Below, piece by piece: positions 19,510 through 30,341 of a stretch of 64,000 nt of DNA. The stretch comes from Kluyvera georgiana ATCC 51603 (GTDB taxonomy: Bacteria; Pseudomonadota; Gammaproteobacteria; Enterobacterales; Enterobacteriaceae). The translations under genes and the position numbers were made by a program. The stretch spans positions 16,848 through 80,847 of the forward strand of contig NZ_LXEU01000071.1 of the NCBI RefSeq assembly GCF_001654985.1, in the 5' to 3' direction. Numbering within the stretch: the first letter of the stretch is position 1; each line of letters starts with the position of its first letter. The notes beneath the pieces were generated by a model. It saw only the letters and a program-made list of their open reading frames with translations, searched no databases and was not told where the DNA came from.

Positions 19510-20133
19510 TCAGCGTCCGTTATCATCCAGTGCAAAGGTCGGCAGCTTGAGGTGCCAGCGAATGGCGGCAAGGCGAATGGCCAGCGTCACCACCATCCCC
19601 ATCATACTGGCGTTTTCCAGCGGTACCTTGAAGGTGTAATAGGCCGTCGCGTGGACGATGCCGCCAATAATACAGGCGGTGGCGTAGATTTCGGTGCGCA
19701 GAATCATCGGCACTTCGCGCGCCAGCACGTCACGAATAATCCCACCGCCGACGCCGGTCACCACGCCCATGCACACCGCGACCAGCGGCCCTGAGTGCGC
19801 GATAAACGCTTTATTGACGCCGATACCCACGAACACCGCCAGCCCGACGGCGTCGAGCACCGGTAGCACCCACTTTGGCAGGCGGCGCGGTTGGCGCACC
19901 AGCACGATGGTCAGCATACAGGTCACCATCGCCACAACCAGGTCGGTGGGGTCTTTTACCCAGAATACCGGGCCGTTGGCGAGCGCCATATCGCGAATCG
20001 TTCCGCCCCCCACCGCGGTGACGACGCCCAGAACCAGCACGCCGAAGGGATCCATGCGCAATTTCCCCGCCAGCAACACGCCGGAGACGGCGAAAACTAT
20101 GGTGCCAACAATATCAAGCCAGTAGACAAGCAT
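19510..20133 (-). CDS. yadS: YadS, TRIC-family inner-membrane protein
   Basis: The 207-residue protein is hydrophobic, with about six to seven membrane helices arranged as a duplicated unit (GVVTAVGGGTIRD near 42 and GVVTGVGGGIIRD near 126). This is the UPF0126/TRIC fold of prokaryotic trimeric intracellular cation channels. The transported ion in enterobacteria is not settled; a role with glycine has been suggested in related work. The ATG at 20131-20133 follows btuF by 14 bases, so mtn-btuF-yadS form one minus-strand operon. Confidence 0.93.
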   Translation of the reverse strand: MLVYWLDIVGTIVFAVSGVLLAGKLRMDPFGVLVLGVVTAVGGGTIRDMALANGPVFWVKDPTDLVVAMVTCMLTIVLVRQPRRLPKWVLPVLDAVGLAVFVGIGVNKAFIAHSGPLVAVCMGVVTGVGGGIIRDVLAREVPMILRTEIYATACIIGGIVHATAYYTFKVPLENASMMGMVVTLAIRLAAIRWHLKLPTFALDDNGR

Positions 20134-20147
20134 GACCAATTACCCAA

Positions 20148-20948
20148 TTAATGAACCTGCGCCAGCGCAGTACAGAGTTGTTTTGCGGCGAGGATAATAC
20201 GTGGGCTTGCCCGTTCAAACCAGTCACTATTAAGGGGAATAACCGGGATTGTAAGCTGACTGGCCCAGTAGCGCTGAATTTTCGGAATCTGGCTCTCGTC
20301 ACCGGCGGCGACAATGGCCTGCGGCTGACGCGTCAGTACCTGCTCACGGCTCACCTGCGGCCAGGCGACGCGGCTGTCGGCAAAGATGTTCTGACCGCCA
20401 CAAATCTCCAGCACCTGGTTTTGAATTGCGCTTTTGTTACTGGTGAAAATGGGGTTGAAACCGAACTGCATAAACACGCGCTTTTTCGGCGCGTTGGCGT
20501 ACTGCGCCTTCAGTTGAGTGTAGTCGTGCATCAGCGCGGCGGCGGCCTGCTCGGCTTTTTCCGGCTGCGGGCTCCACTGTGCCAGCTTGCGTAGCGCGGC
20601 GGCGATATCTTCAATACTGTGTGAGTCAATCCACAGCACGGTAATCCCAAGCGACTGCAGTTGATTAACCTGGCGCTCGGCATTGCCTTCCTTCCACGCC
20701 AGCACGACGTCCGGATGCAGCGCCACGATGCGCTCAAGGTTGATGCCTTGCCAGGAGGCGACCTGCTCGATAGCTTTGGCAGCGGCGGGATAGTCGGACC
20801 AGGCGCTAACGCCAACGGGCGTGATCCCGGCGGCAAAGGCCAGTTCGGTATTGGCAGGGGAGAGGGAGATAACCCGCGGCGCGGCATAGAGCCACGCCGG
20901 GGCGCTAAACAGCAGGGCCAGCAGCCCTGTCATCAAGCGCTTAGCCAT
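20148..20948 (-). CDS. btuF: BtuF, periplasmic vitamin B12-binding protein
   Basis: BtuF binds cobalamin in the periplasm for the BtuCD ABC transporter, whose genes are not in this window. The 266-residue precursor has a signal peptide ending LYAAP and the class III binding fold ([44 protein letters not shown]-like central part). The ATG at 20946-20948 lies inside the 3' end of mtn: the reading frames overlap by 8 bases (ATGGCTAA), suggesting coupled translation. Confidence 0.96.
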   Translation of the reverse strand: MAKRLMTGLLALLFSAPAWLYAAPRVISLSPANTELAFAAGITPVGVSAWSDYPAAAKAIEQVASWQGINLERIVALHPDVVLAWKEGNAERQVNQLQSLGITVLWIDSHSIEDIAAALRKLAQWSPQPEKAEQAAAALMHDYTQLKAQYANAPKKRVFMQFGFNPIFTSNKSAIQNQVLEICGGQNIFADSRVAWPQVSREQVLTRQPQAIVAAGDESQIPKIQRYWASQLTIPVIPLNSDWFERASPRIILAAKQLCTALAQVH

Positions 20949-21639
20949 GTGCGAGTTTCTGCACCAGCGTTTCAACCATCAGCGTCGACTGCTTCGCGGC
21001 AACCGCCAGGAATTCGTCAAAGCTCAGGTGGGATTCTTTGTCGGCAACGTCGGAGATGGCGCGCACCACCACGAACGGCACGGCAAAGCTGTGGCAAACG
21101 TGGGCAATGGCGGTGGCTTCCATCTCAACGGCAATGGCCTGCGGGAAGTTGCGACGAATTTTCGCCAGCCCTTCGGCGCCGTTAATGAAGGCGTCGCCGC
21201 TGACGATCAGGCCGCGTACCGCGTTCAGATCCAGCGCCTTGATGCAGGTTTCGGCTGCGGCAATGAGCTTATCGTCGGCTTTGAACGCCGCCGGGCAGCC
21301 GGCCATCTGGCCGATTTCGTAGCCGAAAGCGGTGACGTCGGCATCGTGATAGCGCGCTTCATCGGAGACCACGATATCACCGACTTTCAGCGTCGGCGCC
21401 AGACCGCCCGCGGAACCGGTGTTGATGATAACGTCCGGCTGGCAGCGCTCCAGCAGCAGGGCTGCGCCCATCGCGGCCGCAACTTTACCAATGCCTGACT
21501 TCAGCAGAGCAACGTCAACGCCGTTCAACTGGCCGGTGTAGATTTCACTGCCGCCGAGGGCGATGGTCTGACGATTTTCGATTTTGTCACGCAGCAGCGT
21601 AACTTCTTCTTCCATTGCGCCAATAATGCCGATTTTCAT
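20941..21639 (-). CDS. mtn: 5'-methylthioadenosine / S-adenosylhomocysteine nucleosidase
   Basis: Mtn hydrolyses MTA and SAH to adenine plus thioribosyl sugars, recycling methyl-transfer by-products and feeding the LuxS step of autoinducer-2 synthesis. The 232 residues match the E. coli length, with catalytic Glu12 in MEEEV, GSAGGL near 78, Glu174 in [11 protein letters not shown] and Asp197 in AISDVAD. The ATG is at 21637-21639. First gene of mtn-btuF-yadS, divergent from dgt. Confidence 0.98.
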   Translation of the reverse strand: MKIGIIGAMEEEVTLLRDKIENRQTIALGGSEIYTGQLNGVDVALLKSGIGKVAAAMGAALLLERCQPDVIINTGSAGGLAPTLKVGDIVVSDEARYHDADVTAFGYEIGQMAGCPAAFKADDKLIAAAETCIKALDLNAVRGLIVSGDAFINGAEGLAKIRRNFPQAIAVEMEATAIAHVCHSFAVPFVVVRAISDVADKESHLSFDEFLAVAAKQSTLMVETLVQKLAHG

Positions 21640-21722
21640 AGATTTACTCGCGATGTGCCATGTTTAAAGGCATAGTCTATCATGCGGTTCAGGGGAAGCG
21701 CATTTCTCGCGACGGAGAGGCT

Positions 21723-23237
21723 ATGGCTAAGATTGATTTTCGCAACAAAATTAACTGGCGTCGGCGCTATCGTTCACCGCAAGGCGTCAGCTCGGAGCAT
21801 GAGATCCTGCGCATTTTTGAGAGTGACCGTGGGCGCATCATCAACTCGCCGGCGATTCGCCGTTTGCAGCAGAAAACCCAGGTGTTTCCGCTGGAGCGTA
21901 ACGCGGCCGTTCGCACGCGCCTCACTCACTCGATGGAGGTCCAGCAGGTAGGCCGCTATATTGCCAAAGAGATTTTAAGCCGCCTGAAAGAGAAAAAGCA
22001 GTTAGAGGCCTACGGGCTGGATGAGCTGACCGGGCCGTTTGAAAGCATCGTTGAGATGGCCTGCCTGATGCATGATATCGGCAATCCGCCGTTTGGTCAC
22101 TTTGGTGAAGCGGCAATCAATGACTGGTTCAGCCAGCGCCTGGCACCGAAGGATGCGCTGCGCCAGCCTCTGAGCCACGACCGCTGTGAAGTGGTGAGCC
22201 TCCAGTTGCGTGAAGGTGAAGAAACGCTGAATGAATTGCGCCGTAAGGTGCGTCAGGACCTGTGCCACTTTGAAGGTAATGCGCAAGGGGTTCGGATGGT
22301 GCATACGCTGATGCGTATGAACCTGACCTGGGCGCAGGTAGGGTGCATCCTGAAATATACGCGCCCGGCCTGGTGGGTGGGTGAGACGCCGGTGACCCAC
22401 AGCTATTTAATGAAAAAACCGGGCTACTATCTGGCCGAAGAAGGTTATATTTCGCGCTTGCGTAAAGAACTGGATTTAGCACCTTACAATCGTTTTCCAT
22501 TAACCTGGATTATGGAGGCTGCCGATGATATCTCTTATTGCGTGGCGGATCTTGAGGATGCCGTTGAAAAACGTATCTTCAGCGTTGAGCAGCTGTATCA
22601 GCATTTATACGATTCCTGGCCGGAGCATACAAAAGGTTCACTGTTCGCGCTGGTCGTGGAAAATGCCTGGGATAAATCTCGCGCTAATTCGTTAAGCCGC
22701 AGTACTGAAGATCAGTTCTTTATGTATTTACGCGTGAATACATTAAATAAACTGGTGCCTTATGCGGCACAGCGGTTTATTGAGAATCTACCACAAATTT
22801 ATGCGGGTGACTTTAATCACGCGCTGCTGGAAGATGAAAGCAGCTATAGTCAGCTGCTTAATCTTTATAAAAATGTGGCAATAAAACATGTGTTTAGTCA
22901 TCATGAAGTTGAACAGCTGGAATTGCAGGGCTACCGGGTTATTGGTGGCCTACTGGATATCTACGCACCGTTGCTTAAATTATCCTTAAGCGATTTCAGC
23001 GAGCTGGTGGAACACGAACGGGTACGTCGGTTACCTATCGAATCCCGTCTTTTTTGCAAGCTCTCAACGCGACATCGTTTAGCTTATGTTGAGGCTATTA
23101 ATAAAATTTCACGCGATGCCCTTGAATTTCCGGTGATGGAATATTATTACCGTTGTCGTTTGCTTCAGGATTATATCAGCGGAATGACCGACCTCTACGC
23201 GTGGGATGAATATCGACGGCTGATGGCCGTGGAATAA
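21723..23237 (+). CDS. dgt: Deoxyguanosinetriphosphate triphosphohydrolase
   Basis: Dgt hydrolyses dGTP to deoxyguanosine and tripolyphosphate, affecting dNTP balance and mutation rate. The 504-residue HD-domain protein has the metal-binding set in [15 protein letters not shown] (near 60-75) and [16 protein letters not shown] (near 115-130), and a later Asp in [19 protein letters not shown] at 21723 with GGAGAG upstream is chosen; an upstream in-frame start is unconserved. The base composition changes sharply within the gene: a hand count gives about 56% GC for 21901-22140 but about 40% for 22681-22920, and the lower value persists to the stop. Confidence 0.96.
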   Translation: MAKIDFRNKINWRRRYRSPQGVSSEHEILRIFESDRGRIINSPAIRRLQQKTQVFPLERNAAVRTRLTHSMEVQQVGRYIAKEILSRLKEKKQLEAYGLDELTGPFESIVEMACLMHDIGNPPFGHFGEAAINDWFSQRLAPKDALRQPLSHDRCEVVSLQLREGEETLNELRRKVRQDLCHFEGNAQGVRMVHTLMRMNLTWAQVGCILKYTRPAWWVGETPVTHSYLMKKPGYYLAEEGYISRLRKELDLAPYNRFPLTWIMEAADDISYCVADLEDAVEKRIFSVEQLYQHLYDSWPEHTKGSLFALVVENAWDKSRANSLSRSTEDQFFMYLRVNTLNKLVPYAAQRFIENLPQIYAGDFNHALLEDESSYSQLLNLYKNVAIKHVFSHHEVEQLELQGYRVIGGLLDIYAPLLKLSLSDFSELVEHERVRRLPIESRLFCKLSTRHRLAYVEAINKISRDALEFPVMEYYYRCRLLQDYISGMTDLYAWDEYRRLMAVE

Positions 23238-23294
23238 TCAGAAGTTTTGTAAAGACGCTCAATAAATTTTTACTTTTCCCACGTGCGGTTGAAT

Positions 23295-23323
23295 GGAACT
23301 TAGTGTCATAAAGTGAATCTGAT
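23295..23323 (+). promoter_or_regulatory. Sigma-E promoter of degP
   Basis: GGAACTT (23295-23301) and TCTGAT (23318-23323) with a 16-base spacer match the RpoE consensus GGAACTT-N16-GTCTAA. The degP ATG is 50 bases downstream. A GTAAA at 23249-23253 could be part of the CpxR site known upstream of E. coli degP, but its partner repeat is not clear. Confidence 0.82.
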
Positions 23324-23372
23324 AGTCACGAACACAGCAATTTTGCGTAATCTGATATTGAGATTGAAACAC

Positions 23373-24818
23373 ATGAAAAAAACCACGTTAGCAATGAGTG
23401 CTCTGGCTCTTAGTTTAAGTCTGGCTCTGTCTCCGTTGTCCGCTAGCGCGGCCGAGACGGCATCTTCTACCGCATCCGCTGCCCAGCCTATGCCTAGCCT
23501 GGCGCCGATGCTGGAAAAAGTGATGCCGTCTGTCGTCAGCATTAATGTTGAGGGCAGCACAACGGTAAACACGCCGCGTATGGGCCGTAATTTCCAGCAG
23601 TTCTTCGGCGACAACTCGCCGTTCTGTCAGGACGGTTCACCGTTCCAGAGCTCGCCTTTCTGCCAGGGGGCTGGCCCGGACGGCGGTAACGGTGGCGCCC
23701 AGCCGCAGCAGCAACAGAAATTTATGGCACTGGGTTCTGGCGTGGTGATTGACGCCGCCAAAGGCTACGTCGTCACCAACAACCATGTGGTTGATAACGC
23801 CAACGTGATTAAGGTACAACTGAGCGATGGACGTAAGTTCGACGCCAAAGTGGTTGGCAAAGATCCGCGCTCGGATATCGCGCTGATTCAGATTCAGGAT
23901 CCGAAAAACCTGACGGCAATTAAGCTGGCGGACTCCGATGCTCTGCGCGTGGGCGACTACACCGTGGCGATTGGTAACCCGTTTGGTCTGGGCGAAACCG
24001 TCACTTCCGGTATCGTTTCGGCGCTGGGTCGTAGCGGCCTGAACGTCGAAAACTACGAAAACTTTATCCAGACCGATGCGGCGATCAACCGCGGTAACTC
24101 CGGCGGCGCGCTGGTGAACCTGAACGGTGAATTGATTGGTATCAACACCGCGATCCTTGCACCGGACGGTGGCAACATCGGTATCGGCTTCGCCATTCCA
24201 AGCAATATGGTGAAAAACCTGACCGATCAGATGGTGAAATTCGGCCAGGTAAAACGCGGTGAACTGGGCATTATGGGCACCGAGCTGAACTCTGAACTGG
24301 CGAAAGCAATGAAAGTTGACGCGCAGCGCGGCGCTTTCGTGAGCCAGGTCATGCCGAACTCCTCTGCGGCGAAAGCGGGCATTAAAGCCGGTGACGTGAT
24401 TACCGCCCTGAACGGTAAGCCGATCAGCAGCTTCGCGGCGCTGCGTGCCCAGGTGGGCACCATGCCGGTGGGCAGCAAAATTACCCTCGGTCTGCTGCGC
24501 GACGGCAAGCCGGTCACGGTGAATCTGGAACTGCAGCAGAGCAGTCAGACTCAGGTAGAGTCCAGCAGTATCTTCAATGGGATTGAAGGTGCGGAAATGA
24601 GCAACAAAGGCCAGGATAAAGGCGTGGTGGTTAACGCGGTGAAAGCCGGTACCCCGGCCGCGCAGATTGGTCTGAAGAAAGGCGACGTTATCGTGGGCGC
24701 GAACCAGCAGGCAGTGAAAAACATCGCCGAGCTGCGCAAAATCCTCGACAGCAAGCCGTCCGTTCTGGCGCTGAACATTCAGCGTGGTGATAGCTCTATC
24801 TACCTGCTGATGCAGTAA
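23373..24818 (+). CDS. degP: DegP, periplasmic serine protease and chaperone
   Basis: DegP (HtrA) degrades or refolds misfolded envelope proteins and forms oligomeric cages. The 481-residue precursor has a signal peptide ending SASA-AE, the LA loop with two Cys (FCQDGSPFQSSPFCQ), the trypsin-like triad His near 138 (NNHVV), Asp near 168 (RSDIAL) and Ser near 243 (GNSGGA), then two PDZ domains (from about 287 and 395). The LA loop and N terminus together are seven residues longer than in E. coli, with a Gly/Gln-rich insertion. ATG at 23373 by homology. Confidence 0.97.
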   Translation: MKKTTLAMSALALSLSLALSPLSASAAETASSTASAAQPMPSLAPMLEKVMPSVVSINVEGSTTVNTPRMGRNFQQFFGDNSPFCQDGSPFQSSPFCQGAGPDGGNGGAQPQQQQKFMALGSGVVIDAAKGYVVTNNHVVDNANVIKVQLSDGRKFDAKVVGKDPRSDIALIQIQDPKNLTAIKLADSDALRVGDYTVAIGNPFGLGETVTSGIVSALGRSGLNVENYENFIQTDAAINRGNSGGALVNLNGELIGINTAILAPDGGNIGIGFAIPSNMVKNLTDQMVKFGQVKRGELGIMGTELNSELAKAMKVDAQRGAFVSQVMPNSSAAKAGIKAGDVITALNGKPISSFAALRAQVGTMPVGSKITLGLLRDGKPVTVNLELQQSSQTQVESSSIFNGIEGAEMSNKGQDKGVVVNAVKAGTPAAQIGLKKGDVIVGANQQAVKNIAELRKILDSKPSVLALNIQRGDSSIYLLMQ

Positions 24819-24828
24819 TCATGACCTC

Positions 24829-24859
24829 AACCCTTTCCCCTGGCGGGGAAAGGGTTTCT
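24829..24859 (+). terminator. Terminator-like hairpin after degP
   Basis: AACCCTTTCCCC-TGGC-GGGGAAAGGGTT forms a perfect 12-bp stem (24829-24856) followed by TCTT, 10 bases after the degP stop. Confidence 0.82.
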
Positions 24860-24977
24860 TCCTTTCGTAATGTGAAGTTCCCCACAACTCCATAGATCTT
24901 GACCATGCTTTGTGCATTTGCACAGTGCAGGCTTTTCTCATCTTTCTTATCATGTAACCTGCTCACAGGAGGGGTTC

Positions 24978-26135
24978 ATGGCTAGCTGGCATCTCGATAC
25001 TAAAATGGCGCAGGATATCGTGGCGCGCACCATGCGCATCATTGATACCAATATTAACGTGATGGATGCCCGTGGACGCATTATCGGCAGCGGCGATCGC
25101 GAGCGTATTGGGGAATTGCACGAAGGTGCGCTGCTGGTGCTGTCGCAGGGCAGGGTAGTAGACATCGACGATGCGGTGGCGCGCCATCTGCACGGTGTGC
25201 GTCAGGGGATCAACCTGCCGCTGCGTCTGGAAGGCGAAATTGTCGGCGTCATCGGCCTGACCGGCGAACCGGAGACGCTGCGTAAATATGGCGAACTGGT
25301 GTGCATGACGGCGGAGATGATGCTGGAGCAGTCGCGTCTGATGCATCTGCTGGCGCAGGACAGCCGACTGCGGGAAGAGCTGGTCATGAATCTGATTCAG
25401 GCCGAGGAGAATACCCCTGCGTTGACCGAATGGGCGCAGCGTTTGGGGATCGACCTGAACCAGCCGCGTGTGGCGGCGGTGGTCGAAGTTGATAGCGGAC
25501 AGCTTGGCGTCGACAGCGCCATGGCCGAGTTACAGCAGTTGCAAAACGCGCTGACCACGCCGGAGCGTAACAACCTGATTGCTATCGTCTCTTTGACTGA
25601 AATGGTGGTGCTGAAACCGGCGCTCAATCAGTTTGGCCGCTGGGATGCTGAAGACCACCAGAAGCGCGTGGAGCAGTTGATTTCCCGCATGAAAGAGAAT
25701 GGGCATCTGCGTTTTCGCGTGGCGCTCGGCAACTACTTTACCGGGCCGGGCAGTATCGCCCGCTCCTACCGTACGGCGCGCACCACCATGATGGTGGGTA
25801 AACAGCGCATGCCGGAGAGCCGTAGCTATTTTTACCAGGATTTGATGCTGCCAGTGCTGCTCGACAGCCTGCGCGGTGGCTGGCAGGCCAACGAGCTGTC
25901 GCGTCCGTTGATGCGCCTGAAGGCGATGGATAATAATGGCCTGCTGCGTCGGACGTTGACGGCATGGTTTCGCAACAACGTGCAGCCGCTGGCGACCTCA
26001 AAGGCGCTGTTTATTCACCGTAATACGCTGGAGTATCGATTGAACCGAATTTCGGAGCTGACCGGGCTGGATTTGGGGAATTTCGACGACAGGCTGCTGC
26101 TGTATATTGCGTTGCAGTTGGATGAACAACGATGA
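24978..26135 (+). CDS. cdaR: CdaR, carbohydrate diacid regulator
   Basis: CdaR activates the genes for glucarate, galactarate and glycerate use (gar, gud). The 385-residue protein has an N-terminal diacid-sensing domain (WHLDTKMAQDIVARTM through GVIGLTGEPE), a central GGDEF-like region and a C-terminal PucR-type helix-turn-helix (TLTAWFRNNVQPLATSKAL, then HRNTLEYRLNRI). ATG at 24978 lies behind a strong AGGAGGGG site. The regulated operons are not in the window. Confidence 0.96.
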   Translation: MASWHLDTKMAQDIVARTMRIIDTNINVMDARGRIIGSGDRERIGELHEGALLVLSQGRVVDIDDAVARHLHGVRQGINLPLRLEGEIVGVIGLTGEPETLRKYGELVCMTAEMMLEQSRLMHLLAQDSRLREELVMNLIQAEENTPALTEWAQRLGIDLNQPRVAAVVEVDSGQLGVDSAMAELQQLQNALTTPERNNLIAIVSLTEMVVLKPALNQFGRWDAEDHQKRVEQLISRMKENGHLRFRVALGNYFTGPGSIARSYRTARTTMMVGKQRMPESRSYFYQDLMLPVLLDSLRGGWQANELSRPLMRLKAMDNNGLLRRTLTAWFRNNVQPLATSKALFIHRNTLEYRLNRISELTGLDLGNFDDRLLLYIALQLDEQR

Positions 26136-26145
26136 GCTAATGGAA

Positions 26146-26171
26146 CCCGGGGTCGCTTGCGCTCGCCCGGG
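26146..26171. terminator. GC-rich hairpin between convergent cdaR and yaeH
   Basis: CCCGGG...CCCGGG arms (26146-26151 and 26166-26171) enclose GC and TTGC elements, making a compact hairpin between two converging genes. It lacks a clear T run, so termination is only presumed. Confidence 0.45.
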
Positions 26172-26190
26172 AAGACAAACCGCATAAAAC

Positions 26191-26574
26191 TTACTTATTG
26201 CGGGTCAACTTCTCCAGATCGGCTTCAATTTCGCTGATCTTGTTGGTGACGACGCTTTCGAGATGGCGCAGATCGTCAAGGATCTTACGCTTAAGATCGA
26301 CTTCCGTACGATCGCGCTGGCAGATTTGGTCCAGCTCATCAATCACGTAGCGCAGGTTTGGGCTTATCTCCTGCACTTCCTTGAAACCCTGACCGTCACC
26401 GGCGATGGTTTTACGCTGACGCGGATATTTGAACTTCACGCTCTTGGCGAAAAATTCACCCTTATCCTTCTGGAAATAGATTTTCAGGATATCGTTGTTG
26501 GCTTCCTGCCGGAGGCTGTAACGATCGATTTCATCGGGATTGGTAATGCCCAGGCTTTTCAAATTATCGTACAT
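26191..26574 (-). CDS. yaeH: YaeH, UPF0325 family protein of unknown function
   Basis: A 127-residue soluble protein that is strongly conserved in enterobacteria ([24 protein letters not shown] at the start). It is charged, with a basic stretch FKYPRQRKT near residue 50 and a predicted C-terminal coiled coil (about 90-127, [18 protein letters not shown]). No function is established and none is proposed here. It is transcribed toward cdaR and lies 107 bases downstream of dapD, past the dapD terminator. Confidence 0.92.
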   Translation of the reverse strand: MYDNLKSLGITNPDEIDRYSLRQEANNDILKIYFQKDKGEFFAKSVKFKYPRQRKTIAGDGQGFKEVQEISPNLRYVIDELDQICQRDRTEVDLKRKILDDLRHLESVVTNKISEIEADLEKLTRNK

Positions 26575-26644
26575 AGCGGTACCCCTGATCTAATTTAACT
26601 ATTGAATAATTAACGAAAAAATCAAAATCCGCCAGCGTAAGAAT

Positions 26645-26672
26645 AAAAAAAGCGGGGTTGCCCCCGCTTTTT
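26645..26672 (-). terminator. Intrinsic terminator after dapD
   Basis: Read on the minus strand, AAAAAGCGGGG-GCAA-CCCCGCTTTTTT forms a perfect stem with a T run; it starts 10 bases after the dapD stop codon. The A-rich arm makes it bidirectional in form. Confidence 0.93.
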
Positions 26673-26681
26673 CGCTTCTTA

Positions 26682-27506
26682 TTAATCGATAGTACGCAGT
26701 AGCTCGTTGATACCGACTTTACCGCGGGTCTTCGCGTCGACCTTCTTCACAATCACCGCGCAGTACAGGCTGTACTTGCCATCTTTAGAAGGCAGGTTGC
26801 CGGAGACGACAACGGAGCCTGCCGGAACGCGGCCGTAGAACACTTCACCGGTTTCGCGATCGTAGATTTTGGTGCTCTGACCGAGGTAGACGCCCATCGA
26901 GATGACGGAGCCTTCTTCCACGATCACACCTTCCACCACTTCAGAACGCGCGCCGATAAAGCAGTTGTCTTCGATGATAGTCGGGTTCGCCTGCAGCGGC
27001 TCCAGCACGCCACCGATGCCGACGCCGCCGGACAGGTGAACGTTTTTACCGATCTGCGCGCAGGAACCCACGGTCGCCCAGGTATCCACCATGGAGCCTT
27101 CGTCAACGTAGGCGCCGATGTTCACATAGGACGGCATCAGCACGGTGTTGCGGGCGATATAGGCACCCTGACGAACGGCTGCCGGCGGCACCACGCGGAA
27201 ACCTTCTTTCTGGAAACGCGCTTCGTCATAATCAGCGAATTTCATCGGGACTTTATCGAAGTAGCGGCTTTCCGCACCGTCGATAACCTGGTTATCGTTA
27301 ATACGGAAAGAGAGCAGAACCGCTTTCTTCAGCCACTGGTGAGTGACCCACTGGCCGTCGATCTTTTCAGCGACACGCAGCGCGCCGGAATCCAGCAGGG
27401 AAATCACCTGGTTAACCGCTTCGCGGGTTACGGTATCCACATTTGCCGGCGTGATGTCGGCGCGACGCTCAAAAGCGGACTCAATAACGTTCTGTAATTG
27501 CTGCAT
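26682..27506 (-). CDS. dapD: Tetrahydrodipicolinate N-succinyltransferase
   Basis: DapD succinylates tetrahydrodipicolinate in the lysine and diaminopimelate pathway, supplying peptidoglycan precursors. The 274 residues equal the E. coli length. The C-terminal half is a left-handed beta helix of hexapeptide repeats ([17 protein letters not shown], then [21 protein letters not shown], then [21 protein letters not shown]). ATG at 27504-27506. Transcribed after glnD with 33 bases between them. Confidence 0.98.
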   Translation of the reverse strand: MQQLQNVIESAFERRADITPANVDTVTREAVNQVISLLDSGALRVAEKIDGQWVTHQWLKKAVLLSFRINDNQVIDGAESRYFDKVPMKFADYDEARFQKEGFRVVPPAAVRQGAYIARNTVLMPSYVNIGAYVDEGSMVDTWATVGSCAQIGKNVHLSGGVGIGGVLEPLQANPTIIEDNCFIGARSEVVEGVIVEEGSVISMGVYLGQSTKIYDRETGEVFYGRVPAGSVVVSGNLPSKDGKYSLYCAVIVKKVDAKTRGKVGINELLRTID

Positions 27507-27539
27507 TGTTTACTCTTTCCATTCACTAATAAAAATACG

Positions 27540-30212
27540 TCACCCTTTATCGTTTGGATTGAGGGCTGCTGTCAACCGTTGTTGCACTTCTTGTTGCAGC
27601 TCATTATTAAGGGCACGCCGGTCGGCGGTGGCGATTATAAATAAATCTTCTACTCGTTCACCAATTGTCGTAATTCTGGCCCCGTGTAGCGAAATACCGA
27701 GGTCGGCAAACACCTGACCGACGCGCGCAAGCAGGCCCGGCTGGTCGAGGGCGATCAGCTCAAGGAATGAGCGGCGGTCGGTATGGGTCGGCAGGAAATT
27801 GACCTCGGTATCGACGGAGAAGTGGCGCAGTTTGGCCGCCTGACGACGCGGCTGCGGCGGCTGCCAGCTACGCTGGGTAATCGCCTGTTCCAGCCCTAAG
27901 CGGATGGCTTCGTGGCGATCGCTGGAGAGGGGGCTACCATCGGGCTCAAGCACGATAAAGGAGTCCATCGCCATACCGTCGCGAGTGGTAAAGATCTGTG
28001 CGTCGTGGACGCTCAGGTTGCGGCGGTCCAGCTCGGCGCAGACGGCGGCAAACAGGTACGGGCGGTCCGGACTCCAGATAAAGATCTCGGTGCCGCCGCG
28101 CGTTGCCTGCGGGCTCAGCAGGATCATCGGCTGACTGAGATCGTGTTTAAGCAGGTGACGAGCGTGCCACGCCAGCTGGTTCGGCGTGTGGCGAACAAAG
28201 TAGTTGGCGCGGCAGCGGTTCCAGATCTGGTGCAGCGCCTCTTCATTGATGTTGTCCATACGCAGTAGCGCCAGCGCCTGCATCTGGTGATGGCGCACGC
28301 GCTCGCGCATATCCGGCGTGTTTTGCATTCCACGGCGCAGCTGTTTTTCGGTGGCGAAGTACAGCTCGCGTAGCAGGCTCTGTTTCCAGCTGTTCCACAA
28401 GGTTTCGTTGGTCGCGCAAATATCGGCGACCGTCAGGCACACCAGGAAGCGTAGACGATGTTCGGTCTGCACCTCTTCGGCGAACTGCTTGATGACTTCC
28501 GGATCCTGAATGTCGCGGCGCTGGGCGGTGACCGACATCAACAGATGCTGGCGCACCAGCCACGCGACCAGCTGGGTTTCGCGCGAATTCAGACCATGCA
28601 ATTCGGCGAATTTCAGCACGTCCTGCGCGCCGAGGATCGAGTGGTCGCCGCCGCGCCCTTTGGCGATATCGTGGAACAGGGCGGCAATCAGAATCAGTTC
28701 CGGATGGTTGAGCCGCGGCCAGAGATCGACGCACAGCGGGTGGCGCGAACGCGTCTCCTCATGGGCAAAGCTTTCCAGCTTCAGCAGCACGCGAATGGTG
28801 TGCTCGTCGACGGTGTAGGCGTGGAACAGATCGAACTGCATCTGGCCGACGATATACGACCACTGTGGCATATAGGCCCACAGCACGCTGTGGCGGTGCA
28901 TCGGCAGCAGGCCGCGACTTACCGCGCCGGGGTGGCGCAGCATGTTGAGGAACAGCGCGCGTGCTTCCGGGATATAGCACAGCGGCTCGGTCAGGTGACG
29001 TCTGGCATGGCGCAGATGGCGCAGCGTAGTGGAATAGATGCCAGTGATGTTACTGTTACGTACCATCATATAGAACATCCGCAAAATGGCCTGCGGTTCG
29101 CGGATAAACAGCGTATCGTCGCGCAGATCGATCAGCGTCCCGCGCAGCTGGAAGTCGTCGTCGATGGCCCGTGGTTTTTCATCTTCCGTCAGGGCGAGAA
29201 TCGCCTCATCGAACAGCTGCAATAGCATGTGGTTCAGCTCACCGACGCGGCGGGTGACGCGATAGAAATCCTTCATCATGTGTTCGATCGGCTGATTGCC
29301 TTCGCCGGCATATTTCAGCCGCTGGGCGACGCTGAGCTGACGATCGAACAGCAGGCGGTTATCGTAGCGATTAAGTTCAAGGTGCAGGGCAAAGCGAATA
29401 CGCCACAGCAGGTGCAGACACTCGTTAAGCTCGTTACGCTCGGCCTCGGTGAGGAAGCCAAAGCTGACCATCTCGTCGAGAGACGTGGCGCCAAAGTGGC
29501 GGCGGGCGACCCACTGAATGGTGTGGATGTCGCGCAGGCCGCCGGGGCTGCTTTTGATGTCCGGTTCCAGATTGTAGCTGGTACCGTGGTAGCGCTGGTG
29601 GCGCGCCTCCTGCTCGGCGACTTTCGCCGGGAAGAAGTTTTCCGACGGCCAGAAGCCTTCGCTGAAAATATGTTTTTGCAGTTCGAGAAACAGCGCAACG
29701 TCGCCGATCAGCAGACGCGATTCAATCAGGTTGGTGGCGACGGTTAAATCGGATAACCCTTCCAGCAGGCACTCTTCCAGCGTACGCACGCTGTGGCCGA
29801 CTTCCAGCTTGATATCCCACAGCAGCGTCAGCAATTCACCGATTTTCTGCGCCTGCTCGTCGGAGAGCTTTTTGCGGCTGAGAATTAGCAGGTCGACGTC
29901 GGAAAGCGGATGCAGTTCGCCGCGACCATAGCCGCCGACGGCGACCAGCGCCGCGTCCTCAACCTCGCCAAAACCGTAGTGCAGCCACAGGCGCTGGAGC
30001 ATCTGGTCGATAAATTCGGTGCGCGCCTCTATGAGCTGTTCAGCGCTGACGCCTTCGTCGAACGCGGCTCCGAGCCAGCGCTGGAAGGCGTCCAGCCGGC
30101 TTTTTATATCGGCGCAGTTCAGGCCGTCCTCGGGCCAGTGTACCGGGTTGTCCGGCTGGCCGGGCAGAGCGGGGAGGGGGGTACAAGCCAGTTCAGGTAT
30201 GGAGTTACTCAT
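27540..30212 (-). CDS. glnD: GlnD, bifunctional uridylyltransferase / uridylyl-removing enzyme
   Basis: GlnD senses glutamine and uridylylates or deuridylylates the PII proteins GlnB and GlnK, setting the nitrogen response. The 890 residues show the nucleotidyltransferase motif [17 protein letters not shown] (near 90-106), a central HD domain for uridylyl removal ([15 protein letters not shown] near 515) and two C-terminal ACT domains (near 710 and 815, the latter starting [17 protein letters not shown]). The ATG at 30210-30212 gives the E. coli length; another ATG four codons upstream cannot be excluded. Three hairpins precede the gene. Confidence 0.96.
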   Translation of the reverse strand: MSNSIPELACTPLPALPGQPDNPVHWPEDGLNCADIKSRLDAFQRWLGAAFDEGVSAEQLIEARTEFIDQMLQRLWLHYGFGEVEDAALVAVGGYGRGELHPLSDVDLLILSRKKLSDEQAQKIGELLTLLWDIKLEVGHSVRTLEECLLEGLSDLTVATNLIESRLLIGDVALFLELQKHIFSEGFWPSENFFPAKVAEQEARHQRYHGTSYNLEPDIKSSPGGLRDIHTIQWVARRHFGATSLDEMVSFGFLTEAERNELNECLHLLWRIRFALHLELNRYDNRLLFDRQLSVAQRLKYAGEGNQPIEHMMKDFYRVTRRVGELNHMLLQLFDEAILALTEDEKPRAIDDDFQLRGTLIDLRDDTLFIREPQAILRMFYMMVRNSNITGIYSTTLRHLRHARRHLTEPLCYIPEARALFLNMLRHPGAVSRGLLPMHRHSVLWAYMPQWSYIVGQMQFDLFHAYTVDEHTIRVLLKLESFAHEETRSRHPLCVDLWPRLNHPELILIAALFHDIAKGRGGDHSILGAQDVLKFAELHGLNSRETQLVAWLVRQHLLMSVTAQRRDIQDPEVIKQFAEEVQTEHRLRFLVCLTVADICATNETLWNSWKQSLLRELYFATEKQLRRGMQNTPDMRERVRHHQMQALALLRMDNINEEALHQIWNRCRANYFVRHTPNQLAWHARHLLKHDLSQPMILLSPQATRGGTEIFIWSPDRPYLFAAVCAELDRRNLSVHDAQIFTTRDGMAMDSFIVLEPDGSPLSSDRHEAIRLGLEQAITQRSWQPPQPRRQAAKLRHFSVDTEVNFLPTHTDRRSFLELIALDQPGLLARVGQVFADLGISLHGARITTIGERVEDLFIIATADRRALNNELQQEVQQRLTAALNPNDKG

Positions 30213-30241
30213 TGCGCCACCCATAAGAAAAAACGATTACC

Positions 30242-30266
30242 AAAAAAAATCGCCGGGAGCGATTTT
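30242..30266 (-). terminator. Terminator immediately upstream of glnD
   Basis: On the minus strand, AAAATCGC-TCCCG-GCGATTTT (30246-30266) runs into eight Ts (30242-30249). The T run ends about 30 bases before the glnD ATG, leaving no room for a normal promoter after it. Confidence 0.8.
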
Positions 30267-30293
30267 TAACGTCGCTTGCGGCGGCCCGAAGGG

Positions 30294-30312
30294 GGACGGG
30301 CAGGACGCCCGT
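30294..30312 (-). other. Second hairpin in the map-glnD gap
   Basis: GACGGGC-AGGAC-GCCCGTC forms a 7-bp GC stem between the two T-run terminators. It has no T run of its own. Confidence 0.6.
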
Positions 30313-30315
30313 CAT

Positions 30316-30341
30316 AAAAAAGCCGGCGTGCGCCGGCTTTT
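30316..30341 (-). terminator. Intrinsic terminator after map
   Basis: Minus-strand AAAAGCCGGCG-CA-CGCCGGCTTTTTT, three bases after the map stop codon, is a strong stem with a T run (complement of 30316-30321). Confidence 0.92.
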
